A DNA stretch of 12,292 nucleotides, from the NCBI GenBank assembly GCA_017621015.1, contig JAGAUC010000082.1:1-12292 (forward strand), written 5' to 3'. Below are positions 1 to 7,851 of the stretch, in pieces. A program made the position numbers and the translations under genes. The stretch's first letter is position 1, and each line of letters opens with the position of its first letter. The DNA comes from Clostridia bacterium. GTDB taxonomy: Bacteria > Bacillota > Clostridia > Oscillospirales > CAG-272. The notes below the pieces were generated by a model. The model saw only the letters and a program-made list of their open reading frames with translations. It searched no databases and was not told the origin of the DNA.

Positions 1-336
1 TATGTACTGATCCTGTCGGGTGACCACATTTACAAAATGGATTATTCGGGGATGCTTGCCTACCATAAGCAAAAGAAGGCGGACTGTACGATTGCCGTCA
101 TTGATGTTCCCCTTGAGGAGGCAAGCCGTTTTGGCATTATGAGCACAAACGAGGACGGCTCGATCTATAAATTCACCGAAAAACCAAAGCAGCCCGACAG
201 CACAAAGGCCTCGATGGGCATTTACGTGTTTACAAGAGAAAAGCTGGTGAGGTATCTGGAACAGGATGCCGCCGACAAGACCTCATCAAACGATTTCGGC
301 AAAAATGTCATTCCTAGTATGCTGGCGGCAGGTTAG
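1..336 (+). CDS. glgC: Glucose-1-phosphate adenylyltransferase GlgC, 5' part (start outside window, ends at premature TAG)
   Basis: GlgC makes ADP-glucose from glucose-1-phosphate and ATP, the committed step of bacterial glycogen synthesis. The frame is open from base 1 and starts inside the conserved block SGDHIYKMDY, so roughly the first 100 residues (nucleotide-binding GGxGTRL region) lie upstream of the window. The sugar-phosphate-binding FTEKP motif and the block SSNDFGKNVIP are visible. The frame stops at TAG 334-336, just after VIPSMLAAG, and the same frame continues at once with RMYAYSFDGYWKDVG, which is ordinary GlgC sequence. Relatives usually have Glu or Lys at the stop position, so GAG to TAG (one base) is the simplest explanation. 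The stop falls near the end of the nucleotidyltransferase domain. The product would probably be inactive unless the stop is read through or is a sequence error. Confidence 0.95.
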   Translation, partial: YVLILSGDHIYKMDYSGMLAYHKQKKADCTIAVIDVPLEEASRFGIMSTNEDGSIYKFTEKPKQPDSTKASMGIYVFTREKLVRYLEQDAADKTSSNDFGKNVIPSMLAAG

Positions 337-339
337 AGG

Positions 340-840
340 ATGTACGCCTACTCCTTTGACGGCTACTGGAAGGACGTGGGCACGGTCTCCTCGCTTTGGG
401 AAGCTCATATGGATATGCTTGGCGAAAGGCCGGCGCTCGATCTGAATGACGAGAGCTGGCGGATCTACTCGCGTCACGAAAATCTCGCACCACAGCACAT
501 CGGGCCCGGTGCCGTGGTCCAAAACGCCTCGATCACTGAGGGGTGTGAGATCCATGGCACGGTCATCGACTCGGTGATTGGGACGGGGGTAACAATTATG
601 GCGGGGGCTTACGTAAAGGACGCGGTTTTAATGAGCGGTGTTACGGTCGGGCGAGACGCCAAGGTAGAATACGCCATTCTTGACGGTGACGTTTCGGTTG
701 GAGACGGGGCAAGCATTGGCAGACCAAAGGAGGAGGCAAGCGGTATCACGGTGGTGGGTATGGCTACAAGTGTGCCGAGCGGCTACGTCATTGGTGACGG
801 AGAAATGATTACCGAAATCAAGGAGGAGAGAGCACAATGA
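340..840 (+). CDS. glgC: GlgC, 3' part (end of catalytic domain plus left-handed beta-helix)
   Basis: This is the continuation of glgC in the same frame after the TAG at 334-336. It opens with the conserved SFDGYWKDVGTVSSLWEA segment, then a run of hexapeptide-like repeats (for example GCEIHGTVIDSVIGTGVTI) that forms the left-handed beta-helix used in GlgC for oligomer assembly and allosteric control. The ATG at 340-342 is two codons after the stop and has a weak purine-rich GGCAGG at 327-332, so translational restart is conceivable. The Met is nevertheless an internal residue of the family, not a normal start. The gene ends with TGA 838-840, overlapping the ATG of glgD by four bases (ATGA), which suggests translational coupling. 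As a separate polypeptide it would lack catalytic function. I regard it as half of a broken or mis-sequenced glgC. Confidence 0.93.
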   Translation: MYAYSFDGYWKDVGTVSSLWEAHMDMLGERPALDLNDESWRIYSRHENLAPQHIGPGAVVQNASITEGCEIHGTVIDSVIGTGVTIMAGAYVKDAVLMSGVTVGRDAKVEYAILDGDVSVGDGASIGRPKEEASGITVVGMATSVPSGYVIGDGEMITEIKEERAQ

Positions 841-1970
841 GCGCAGCAGGACTTATTTTTTCCAACATTCACGACGGTGCGATCCGCGAGCTGACCGGCA
901 ACCGCACCATGGCAAGCGTGCCGTTTGGCTGCCGATACCGCTTGATCGATTTCGCCCTTTCCAATATGGTGAATTCGGGCATTACCAAGGTGGGAATCGT
1001 GACACACAATAACTATCAATCGCTTTTTGACCATATCGGAAACGGAAAGGACTGGGACCTGGCGCGCCGCTCGGGCGGCCTGAAGATTCTTCCGCCCTTC
1101 ATTGCCTCCTTCTCAAGCCCCATTCCCGACAAGCTGTATACCACACGCCTGGAGGCTCTTATGGGGGTCATGAGCTTTTTGAAAAACTGTAAGGAGGACA
1201 ACATCGTTTTATCAGATTGTGATGCGGTATGCAACGTAGACCTTTCGCGTGCTTTTGCTCAGCATAGGGAAACCGATGCCGACGTGACGGTGGTTACGGC
1301 GGACTTTGAATTCGGCAAATACGAGTTCAACGCCAACATTGTGCGTGTGGCCTCCGATGAGGAAGGCCGGATCACCGGTTTTACAAAAATTCGTCCAAAA
1401 AGCGGCACGGAGTGTCTCAGTACAAACATTCTGTTGGTGAAAAGGACATATCTGATTGGTCTTGTGGAGAATGCAGCAGCTAAGGGACAAACGGATTTTT
1501 ACCTGGATGCGCTGCTGCCAAACATTGGCTGTGATAAGCTCTTCGTGTATCATCACAGAAAATATTACGCTGTGATCGGCTCGCTGGAGGGGTACTACGC
1601 CTGCAATATGGAGCTTCTCGATCCAAAGGTCAATGGGGAGCTGTTTCGTGTGCCTAATTTTCCGATCTATACCAAGGTGCGAAATTCCGCGCCGACCAAG
1701 TATACCGGAAGTGCTGAGGTCAAAAATTCGCTTGTGGCCGATGGGTGCGTGGTTGAGGGAAGAGTTGAAAATTCCGTACTGTTCCGCGGTGTAAGGGTGG
1801 GACGCGGAAGCGTGATCCGCAATTCCATCGTGCTTCAGGATACCGTGATCGGAGCCAATGTCACGCTAAACTGCGTCATTACCGACAAAAGCGTATGGAT
1901 TCACGATGGGCGTATGCTTTCGGGCCATGAGACGTTGCCGTTTTTCATTGCCAAGGGTACAAGCGTTTGA
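837..1970 (+). CDS. glgD: Glycogen biosynthesis protein GlgD (GlgC paralogue)
   Basis: Intact 377-residue member of the ADP-glucose pyrophosphorylase family. The N-terminus begins MSAAGLIFSN and continues ELTGNRTMASVPFGCRYRLIDF. It lacks the glycine-rich GGxGTRL nucleotide loop of GlgC, which is the hallmark of GlgD. In Bacillota GlgD is known as a partner that modulates GlgC in a mixed oligomer and has little or no activity alone. The nucleotidyltransferase-like domain spans about residues 1-270, and hexapeptide beta-helix repeats follow (VKNSLVADGCVVEGRVENSV and on). The start is ATG 837, overlapping the glgC stop, with AGGAGG at 821-826. It ends in TGA, four bases of which precede the glgA leader. 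It is fully open although its partner gene glgC has an internal stop. Confidence 0.97.
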   Translation: MSAAGLIFSNIHDGAIRELTGNRTMASVPFGCRYRLIDFALSNMVNSGITKVGIVTHNNYQSLFDHIGNGKDWDLARRSGGLKILPPFIASFSSPIPDKLYTTRLEALMGVMSFLKNCKEDNIVLSDCDAVCNVDLSRAFAQHRETDADVTVVTADFEFGKYEFNANIVRVASDEEGRITGFTKIRPKSGTECLSTNILLVKRTYLIGLVENAAAKGQTDFYLDALLPNIGCDKLFVYHHRKYYAVIGSLEGYYACNMELLDPKVNGELFRVPNFPIYTKVRNSAPTKYTGSAEVKNSLVADGCVVEGRVENSVLFRGVRVGRGSVIRNSIVLQDTVIGANVTLNCVITDKSVWIHDGRMLSGHETLPFFIAKGTSV

Positions 1971-1987
1971 GAAAGGACGGAAAGGAA

Positions 1988-2296
1988 ATGAAAAAGATTT
2001 TGTTTGTTGGTGCCGAGGTCATGCCGTTTGCCGCCACGGGCGGTCTCGGTGACGTGATGGGGTCACTTCCCTCGGCCATTGCACGCGCCGACGCCGAGAC
2101 TGACGTTCGTGTGGTCATGCCGCTTTACGGTGCGATCGGTGAGGAGTGGCGCGCACAAATGGAGGAGGTTGCCACCTTTGAGCTTTGGCTTTCGTGGAGA
2201 CGGCTATACTGTGGTGTGAAATGTATCAAAAGAGATAATATAAAGTATTATTTTGTCGATAACGAGTATTATTTCAAGCGCGAAGGGCTTTATTGA
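1988..2296 (+). CDS. glgA: Glycogen synthase GlgA, N-terminal part (ends at premature TGA)
   Basis: GlgA is the GT5 glycogen synthase, transferring glucose from ADP-glucose to the non-reducing end of alpha-1,4-glucan. ATG 1988 is chosen because MKKILFVGAEVMPFAATGGLGDVMGSLP is the family N-terminus and AAAGGA lies at 1972-1977. The ATGGLGDV block (residues 15-22) matches the KTGGL ADP-glucose-binding loop, with Ala where E. coli has Lys. The frame stops at TGA 2294-2296 (codon 103), between KREGLY and YYDDGERYAY. Homologues read LYGYYDDGER, so the stop replaces a conserved Gly and GGA to TGA is a single base change. Without readthrough only 102 residues of the N-terminal Rossmann domain are made. 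The full frame would give 478 residues, the normal GlgA length. Confidence 0.95.
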   Translation: MKKILFVGAEVMPFAATGGLGDVMGSLPSAIARADAETDVRVVMPLYGAIGEEWRAQMEEVATFELWLSWRRLYCGVKCIKRDNIKYYFVDNEYYFKREGLY

Positions 2297-2332
2297 TATT
2301 ACGATGACGGTGAGCGCTACGCGTATTTTTGT

Positions 2333-3424
2333 ATGGCGGTGCTGGAGATGCTGAAGCATCTTGATTTTTATCCCGATGTTTTACACGCCAACGATTGGCA
2401 CAGTGCGCTCAGCGTTATCTATTTGAAGCGCCTTTTTCAAACGCGGCAGGGATACGAGGGAATAAAAACCGTTTTTACTATTCACAATATTGAGTATCAG
2501 GGAAAGTATGATCTTCACATTCTCGGTGACGTTTTTGGGCTTGGTGAGGACGCACATGGCATTCTGGAGTACGATGGCTGTATAAACCTGATGAAGGGGG
2601 CCATTGTATGCGCGGACCGCGTTTCTACGGTAAGTCCGCGCTATGCCGAGGAGATCTGCACCGCAGACTATGCACACCGTCTGGAGTATATCATCCGCGC
2701 GGAGCGTCCCAAGCTTCGCGGTATTCTCAACGGCATTGATTATGACTATTATAATCCCGAGGCCGATGTGGATATTCCGTTTGATTTTTCGTCAGACCAC
2801 CTTTCGGAAAAAGGGCAAAACAAAGCAGCATTGCAAGAAGATTGTGGACTAGGTGTTTCGAGGGAGACACCTTTGTTTGCGATTGTTTCTCGGTTAGCCT
2901 CTCACAAGGGGCTGGATCTTGTTGTGGAGATTGCCGAGAGGCTCCTTTCGGAGCGAGACGTTCAGCTGATCGTTCTTGGTCAAGGTGAGTGGCGGTACGA
3001 GCAATTCTTCCGTGAGCTTGAAAGGCGTTTTCCCGGGAAAATGAAGGCGCTTATCTGCTACGATCGTGCGCTCTCCAAGAAGGTTTACGCCGCGGCGGAC
3101 GTGTTTGTTATGCCGTCAAAAAGCGAGCCCTGCGGACTCTCACAGATGATCGCCTCGCGATATGGCGCGGTTCCCGTGGTGCGCGAGACGGGCGGACTTT
3201 ACGATTCCATAAAGCCCTACCACGAGGCGGCAGGCGAGATTTTTGGAAACGGCTTTACCTTTGCCGGCTATTCCCCAGGGGAGCTGTGGGAGCGTATTCT
3301 TGCGGCCGAGTCACTTTACCGCCGGCCGGACGCTTGGGCGCGGCTCGTGAAGAGGGTTATGCAAACCGACTTCTCGTGGTCGGCATCGGCCAAAAAATAT
3401 CTGGAAATGTACCAAGAGCTTTAA
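2333..3424 (+). CDS. glgA: Glycogen synthase GlgA, C-terminal part
   Basis: Same-frame continuation of glgA. Clear homology resumes at 2297, directly after the TGA (YYDDGERYAYFCMAVLEML). The first Met, at 2333, is internal to the family and has no ribosome site, so independent translation is unlikely. Visible motifs are HANDWHSAL (end of the N-terminal domain), KTVFTIHNIEYQGKY, GILNGIDYDYYNP, IVSRLASHKGLDL (start of the C-terminal Rossmann domain) and MPSKSEPCGLSQMIASRYG. The last of these contains the catalytic-loop Glu, residue 380 of the restored protein (E. coli Glu377), followed by PVVRETGGLYDS. All catalytic blocks are intact and no other disruption is seen, so the lesion is recent, tolerated through readthrough, or a sequence error. 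It ends with TAA 3422-3424, and glgP begins 20 bases later. Confidence 0.94.
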   Translation: MAVLEMLKHLDFYPDVLHANDWHSALSVIYLKRLFQTRQGYEGIKTVFTIHNIEYQGKYDLHILGDVFGLGEDAHGILEYDGCINLMKGAIVCADRVSTVSPRYAEEICTADYAHRLEYIIRAERPKLRGILNGIDYDYYNPEADVDIPFDFSSDHLSEKGQNKAALQEDCGLGVSRETPLFAIVSRLASHKGLDLVVEIAERLLSERDVQLIVLGQGEWRYEQFFRELERRFPGKMKALICYDRALSKKVYAAADVFVMPSKSEPCGLSQMIASRYGAVPVVRETGGLYDSIKPYHEAAGEIFGNGFTFAGYSPGELWERILAAESLYRRPDAWARLVKRVMQTDFSWSASAKKYLEMYQEL

Positions 3425-3444
3425 AAGCAGAAAGGAAATTCTCT

Positions 3445-5880
3445 ATGTCAAAAACCATGACCGAAAAGCAGGTTCGGGAAAATATAGAGGCTAAGCTGTC
3501 CAGGCAGTTCGGCTGTACGGCAGATGAGGCCTCGCGCGAGCAGATGTATAAGGCGGCGGCCATGACGGTAAAGGACATTCTGACGGCCAAGCGAACGGCC
3601 TATAAAAATAAAGTAAACGAGGCAGGGGCCAAGCGCGTGTACTATATGTGTATGGAGTTTTTGCTCGGGCGCTCCTTGCGCACGAATCTGTGCAATCTCG
3701 GTCTTACCGAGCCTTACCGGGCGGCGCTTTCGTCGCTTGGCTTTGACCTGGAGGATCTTTATGAATGTGAGCCCGATGCGGGGCTTGGAAACGGTGGCCT
3801 CGGACGCCTTGCCGCATGCTTTATGGACTCGCTTTCCTCACTTGATTATCCCGCTACGGGCTTTTCCATCTGCTACGAATACGGTCTTTTTAAGCAGATG
3901 ATCGTGGACGGCGTGCAGATCGAGCTTCCCGATGTATGGCTTCCGGGCGGTGAGGTGTGGCTCACGCCGCGCACCGACCGCATCTTTAAGGTGCGAATGG
4001 GCGGCCGTGTTCATGAGGAGTGGAAAAACGGACATCTTGAGATTGCCTATGAAGGCGGTGACGTCATCGAGGCGGTGCCCTACGATATGATGATCTCGGG
4101 TGCGGACAGCGACGCGGTCAGCCTTCTCAGACTCTGGAAGGCGCGGGACATTCACAACTTCAATATGGGGCTTTTCACCCAGGGACAGTATACCCGTGCG
4201 CTTGAGGAAAGCACCAACGCGGAGATCATTTCCAAGGTGCTGTATCCGTCCGACAACCACACCGAGGGCAAGCTTTTGCGCCTTTCCCAGCAATACTTTT
4301 TGGTTTCCGCCTCGGTGCAGAGCATCGTGCGCGACCATATGGCGGTCTACGGCACGCTGGACAATTTTTCCGACAAGGTGGCCATTCATATCAACGACAC
4401 CCACCCCGCGCTTTGCATTCCCGAGCTGATGCGTATTCTGATCGACGAGTATTTCTTTTCCTGGGAAAAGGCGTGGGATACGGTGTGCCGAACGGTGTCC
4501 TACACCAATCACACGGTGATGCCCGAGGCGCTGGAGTCCTGGAACGAGGATCTCTTCCGCCTAAAGCTTCCGCGCATTTACACCATTGTAAAGGAGATCA
4601 ACGAACGCTTTTGCCGCGATGCCTGGCAAAGCTTTCCGGGTAACTGGGATCGCATTTCGGCCATGAGCATCATTGGCTACGGACAGGTACGAATGGCCAA
4701 TCTTTCGGTTGTTGGCTCACATTCGGTGAACGGGGTCTCAAGGCTTCATTCCGACATCCTCAAAAGCGCTACCTTCAAGGATTTTCACCGTATGTATCCC
4801 GAGCGCTTTGACAACGTTACCAACGGCATTGCGCACAGACGCTGGCTGTGCTATGCCAACCCCCGCCTGGCTGAGCTTTTGGATAACTGCATCGGCACCG
4901 ATTACCGCCGCGAGCCCGAGCGCTTATTGGACTTTGCCAAGTATGCCGACGACAAGTCGGTGCTGGAGGCCATACGGGATATCAAGCACCAAAACAAGGT
5001 AGCCTTTTCAGCCTATCTGATGAGAAAAACGGGAAGGAGCATCGACACGCATTCGGTGCTTGACGTCCAGATCAAGCGTCTGCACGAGTACAAGCGCCAG
5101 CTTCTGAATGCGCTGAATATCATCGGACTTTATCTGGACCTGAAGGATAACCCCGACAGGGATATGCAACCGCAGACCTTTATCTTTGGGGCCAAGGCGG
5201 CACCCGGCTACCATATGGCCAAGCAGATCATTCGTTTGCTTTGCTATATTAGCCGAGACATTGAGAATGACCCGAAGCTTCGTGAGAAGCTACAGGTCAT
5301 CTTTCTTGAGGATTATAACGTCAGTCTTGCCGAGGTATTGATCCCCGCGGCCGAGATCAGCGAGCAGATCTCGCTTGCAGGCAAGGAGGCGAGCGGCACG
5401 GGGTGTATGAAGCTGATGATGAACGGTGCACTTACCGTTGGTACGCTGGATGGCGCCAACGTGGAGATGCTGGCCGCGGCAGGCAAGGAGAATATGTTTA
5501 TTTTCGGTCTGAGTAGCAGCGAGGTCGACGAGCTGTGGACCCGTGGGTATCACGCCGCGACCTATTACAGTAACAACGAGCGGCTCAAGCGTATCGTCAA
5601 TCATCTTCATATCGGCTTTGCCGGCGAATCCTTCTCGGAGATCGCGATGTATCTGCTTTCGGGACAGGGAATCGCTGACCCGTATATGTGCCTTGCGGAT
5701 TTTGAATCCTACCGCCAGACCCACGAGGCGGTGATCGCGGCATACGCGGACAAAACAAGGTGGAACCGTATGTCGCTGTTGAACGTTGCCGCGTCCGGTC
5801 ACTTTGCCGCTGACCGCAGCATCGAGGAATATGCCACACGCATCTGGGGCTTGAAAAAGCTTTCGCTGGAAGGGAACTGA
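3445..5880 (+). CDS. glgP: Glycogen/starch phosphorylase GlgP
   Basis: An 811-residue GT35 alpha-glucan phosphorylase, the normal size. It releases glucose-1-phosphate from glycogen using phosphate and pyridoxal phosphate (PLP). ATG 3445 is chosen over upstream in-frame codons inside glgA because AAAGGA lies at 3431-3436 and MSKTMTEKQVRENIEAKL is a normal N-terminus. Family blocks include GLGNGGLGRLAACFMDS, AIHINDTHPAL, VGSHSVNGVSRLHSDIL, FDNVTNGIAHRRWL, KRLHEYKRQLLN and AAPGYHMAKQII. The PLP site reads EASGTGCMKLMMNGALTVG, with Schiff-base Lys656. Most homologues have Asn where this protein has Cys654, a point of note but not evidence of loss. The gene is fully open in an operon where three neighbours are interrupted, so glycogen breakdown could work even if synthesis does not. 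Confidence 0.98.
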   Translation: MSKTMTEKQVRENIEAKLSRQFGCTADEASREQMYKAAAMTVKDILTAKRTAYKNKVNEAGAKRVYYMCMEFLLGRSLRTNLCNLGLTEPYRAALSSLGFDLEDLYECEPDAGLGNGGLGRLAACFMDSLSSLDYPATGFSICYEYGLFKQMIVDGVQIELPDVWLPGGEVWLTPRTDRIFKVRMGGRVHEEWKNGHLEIAYEGGDVIEAVPYDMMISGADSDAVSLLRLWKARDIHNFNMGLFTQGQYTRALEESTNAEIISKVLYPSDNHTEGKLLRLSQQYFLVSASVQSIVRDHMAVYGTLDNFSDKVAIHINDTHPALCIPELMRILIDEYFFSWEKAWDTVCRTVSYTNHTVMPEALESWNEDLFRLKLPRIYTIVKEINERFCRDAWQSFPGNWDRISAMSIIGYGQVRMANLSVVGSHSVNGVSRLHSDILKSATFKDFHRMYPERFDNVTNGIAHRRWLCYANPRLAELLDNCIGTDYRREPERLLDFAKYADDKSVLEAIRDIKHQNKVAFSAYLMRKTGRSIDTHSVLDVQIKRLHEYKRQLLNALNIIGLYLDLKDNPDRDMQPQTFIFGAKAAPGYHMAKQIIRLLCYISRDIENDPKLREKLQVIFLEDYNVSLAEVLIPAAEISEQISLAGKEASGTGCMKLMMNGALTVGTLDGANVEMLAAAGKENMFIFGLSSSEVDELWTRGYHAATYYSNNERLKRIVNHLHIGFAGESFSEIAMYLLSGQGIADPYMCLADFESYRQTHEAVIAAYADKTRWNRMSLLNVAASGHFAADRSIEEYATRIWGLKKLSLEGN

Positions 5881-5881
5881 G

Positions 5882-6319
5882 ATGTTAACAAAGCTTCACG
5901 ATCTGCTGGAAAACGGACACCTACCTCGCATTTGTAAAACGGTGGGCGGAAAGGATGCTTCAAGGTGCGGCGCCTTTGCCCTTGGTACGGAGCTGATCCT
6001 TTCAGCGCTGGTGCCGCGGCGGCTGGGCATTACGGCGGTGACACTTCGGATCGCGAGGGATGGCGAGGAGGCGACCGACCTTCCGTTTGCCTTTTTCGAT
6101 TCGACGCGCGGTGAGGACGAATACTGCTTGACGTTTACGCTCGACAAGGCGCTTTGCGGCGGCGCGGACGCCCTGCTTTACTATGAGATCCGATTCTCGC
6201 GCGGCGCGGAACCGTTGTACACCGATTCGGTTAACAACGTGGATTTCACCCTTTCTGCGCAGTCGGCCGCCAAGTTTCGCTTGCTTGTCTACCGCGCGGA
6301 CTTTACGGTTCCCGAATGA
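5882..6319 (+). CDS. GH13 alpha-amylase family enzyme, N-terminal domain part (ends at premature TGA)
   Basis: First 145 residues of a GH13 enzyme of the neopullulanase/alpha-glycosidase type. The segment is the N-terminal beta-sandwich that precedes the catalytic barrel; YYEIRFSRG, DSVNNVDFTL and KFRLLVYRADFTVPE are typical of its last strands and linker. ATG 5882 lies one base after the glgP stop, with AGGGAA at 5869-5874, so it is the last gene of the operon. TGA 6317-6319 (codon 146) interrupts the linker: FTVPE-stop-FAGGTMYQIFVDRF. Homologues commonly have Trp at or near this position (PxW..GGxxYQIFVDRF), so TGG to TGA is the simplest explanation. Read through, the gene encodes 637 residues including the stop position. 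The N-terminal sequence is poorly conserved, so its domain family is inferred from position. Confidence 0.85.
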   Translation: MLTKLHDLLENGHLPRICKTVGGKDASRCGAFALGTELILSALVPRRLGITAVTLRIARDGEEATDLPFAFFDSTRGEDEYCLTFTLDKALCGGADALLYYEIRFSRGAEPLYTDSVNNVDFTLSAQSAAKFRLLVYRADFTVPE

Positions 6320-6334
6320 TTTGCGGGCGGCACC

Positions 6335-7795
6335 ATGTATCAGATCTTTGTCGACCGCTTCCGCAGGGGTGCGCCGCAGCGTCTGCCGCGCGCCGACGCG
6401 CACCTGAACCTCGATTGGGAAAACGGAATTCCCGATTATCCCGAGCGCGCAGGCGATGCCTTTGACAACAACACCTTTTTCGGCGGCGACCTTGAGGGCG
6501 TGAGAGAAAAGCTGGACCACCTTGCTTCACTCGGTGTTACGGTAATCTATCTTTGTCCCATCTTTAAGTCCCATTCCAACCACAAATACGACACGGGCGA
6601 CTACGAGCAGGTGGATGAAATGTTTGGCGGCGAGGAGGCACTCCGCGATTTGATCTGCGCGGCAAAGCAAAAGGGCATTCGCCTGATTCTCGATGGCGTT
6701 TTCAATCACACGGGCGACGACAGCCGCTATTTCAATCGCTACGGGACCTACGACAGCCTCGGAGCCTATCAGTCGCCGGATTCGCCGTATTTTGGTTGGT
6801 ACCGCTTCGATAAGCACCCTGATCGCTATGACGCCTGGTGGGGCATTGACATTTTGCCCAAGCTGAATCACGGCTGTGAGGCGTGTCGCCAATTCTTTGT
6901 GGGTGAGGGTGGCATTGTTGAGCGCTACCTCAAAATGGGGATCGGCGGTTGGCGGTTGGATGTGGCCGACGAGCTTTCAGACCAGTTTTTGGACGCCCTG
7001 AGATGCCGTGCCAAGCAAGCCGCAAGCGACGCGCTGATCATCGGTGAGGTGTGGGAGAATGCCGCCGACAAGATCGCCTACGGAAAACGGCGGCGCTATT
7101 TCCGCGGCACCCAGCTGGACAGTGTGATGAATTATCCGCTAAGGAATGCCATTCTCGCCTTTGTCTTGCACGGCGATGCCACGTGCCTTTACAACACCGC
7201 TACAGAGCTGTATTCCTCATATCCGCCCTTTGTCTGCGATGCCTTGATGAATCTTCTCGGCACACACGATACCGCGCGCATTCTGTCGGTGCTTAGCGGC
7301 GCGCAGCTCGAGGAAATGGATAACGCCGAGCTGGCACGGTTTCGCCTGGGCGAGGAGCAGAGAAGGACGGCTGTCGCTCGCCTTAAGGTGGCGTCTACCC
7401 TACAGTTTACCCTGCCGGGTGTGCCTTCGGTGTATTACGGCGATGAGGCAGGGCTCGAGGGCGGCCGAGATCCCTTTTGCCGCATGCCCTATCCGTGGGG
7501 GCACGAGGAGGGGGAGCTTATGGAGCATTACCGCTTTCTCGGTGGGCTTCGCGCGAAGCATTCCGTATTTCGGCATGGTACGCTTTGCTTTTGGGAGCAC
7601 CGAGAGCATTTTGTGGCGTATACCCGTGAAGGCGTGGGCGAACGCCTTTTGATCCTTGCCAACAGCGGCGAGAGGGAGGAGACCCTTTCTCTCCCCTCGG
7701 TGTGGACGGACGTGGCAACGGGGGAACGGGTGTGGGGCCCTGTCCCGTTGGCACCGATGAGCGCCAAGGTCTTGTCCGAGCAAGCCTTTCTTTGA
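6335..7795 (+). CDS. GH13 alpha-amylase family enzyme, catalytic part
   Basis: A (beta/alpha)8-barrel alpha-amylase family domain that hydrolyses alpha-1,4 and perhaps alpha-1,6 bonds of glycogen or maltodextrins. It is a neopullulanase/maltogenic-type enzyme, and the exact specificity cannot be read from the sequence. Homology resumes at 6320 (FAGGTMYQIFVDRF), and the first Met is 6335 behind a GGGCGG at 6324-6329 that could allow restart. The conserved regions are present: region I DGVFNH, nucleophile Asp360 in GGWRLDVADE, acid/base Glu389 in IIGEVWEN, and Asp463 in LLGTHDTAR (numbered on the restored protein). A beta-sheet C-terminal domain runs from about 7530 (FLGGLRAKH) to the TGA at 7793-7795. 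No signal peptide is seen, so it is probably cytoplasmic and works with GlgP. This part alone carries the whole catalytic barrel, unlike the GlgC and GlgA fragments. Confidence 0.94.
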   Translation: MYQIFVDRFRRGAPQRLPRADAHLNLDWENGIPDYPERAGDAFDNNTFFGGDLEGVREKLDHLASLGVTVIYLCPIFKSHSNHKYDTGDYEQVDEMFGGEEALRDLICAAKQKGIRLILDGVFNHTGDDSRYFNRYGTYDSLGAYQSPDSPYFGWYRFDKHPDRYDAWWGIDILPKLNHGCEACRQFFVGEGGIVERYLKMGIGGWRLDVADELSDQFLDALRCRAKQAASDALIIGEVWENAADKIAYGKRRRYFRGTQLDSVMNYPLRNAILAFVLHGDATCLYNTATELYSSYPPFVCDALMNLLGTHDTARILSVLSGAQLEEMDNAELARFRLGEEQRRTAVARLKVASTLQFTLPGVPSVYYGDEAGLEGGRDPFCRMPYPWGHEEGELMEHYRFLGGLRAKHSVFRHGTLCFWEHREHFVAYTREGVGERLLILANSGEREETLSLPSVWTDVATGERVWGPVPLAPMSAKVLSEQAFL

Positions 7796-7804
7796 ATTTG
7801 GCTA

Positions 7805-7833
7805 TTGACAATAGAGGGGTTATCCAGTATAAT
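7805..7833 (+). promoter_or_regulatory. Consensus sigma-A promoter for the 112-residue protein gene
   Basis: TTGACA at 7805-7810 and TATAAT at 7828-7833 with a 17-base spacer are both perfect matches to the consensus. The promoter starts only 10 bases after the GH13 stop and separates the glycogen operon from the next gene. Transcription would begin near 7840, just ahead of the leader hairpin. Confidence 0.92.
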
Positions 7834-7851
7834 GAAAATACGAATTCTTAT

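Noticed and set aside
2294..2296. Selenocysteine insertion at the TGA in glgA or the GH13 gene
   Set aside because: Neither family has Cys or Sec at these places, and no convincing selenocysteine hairpin follows the TGA.
3286..3444. N-terminal extension of GlgP into glgA
   Set aside because: The frame is open only by chance inside glgA; the ribosome site and family N-terminus place the start at 3445.
2294..6319. Alternative genetic code with UGA read as Gly or Trp
   Set aside because: glgC, glgD, glgP, the GH13 gene, uxaB and uxaA all end in TGA at their natural C-termini. The third premature stop is TAG, and the two TGA codons would need different amino acids.
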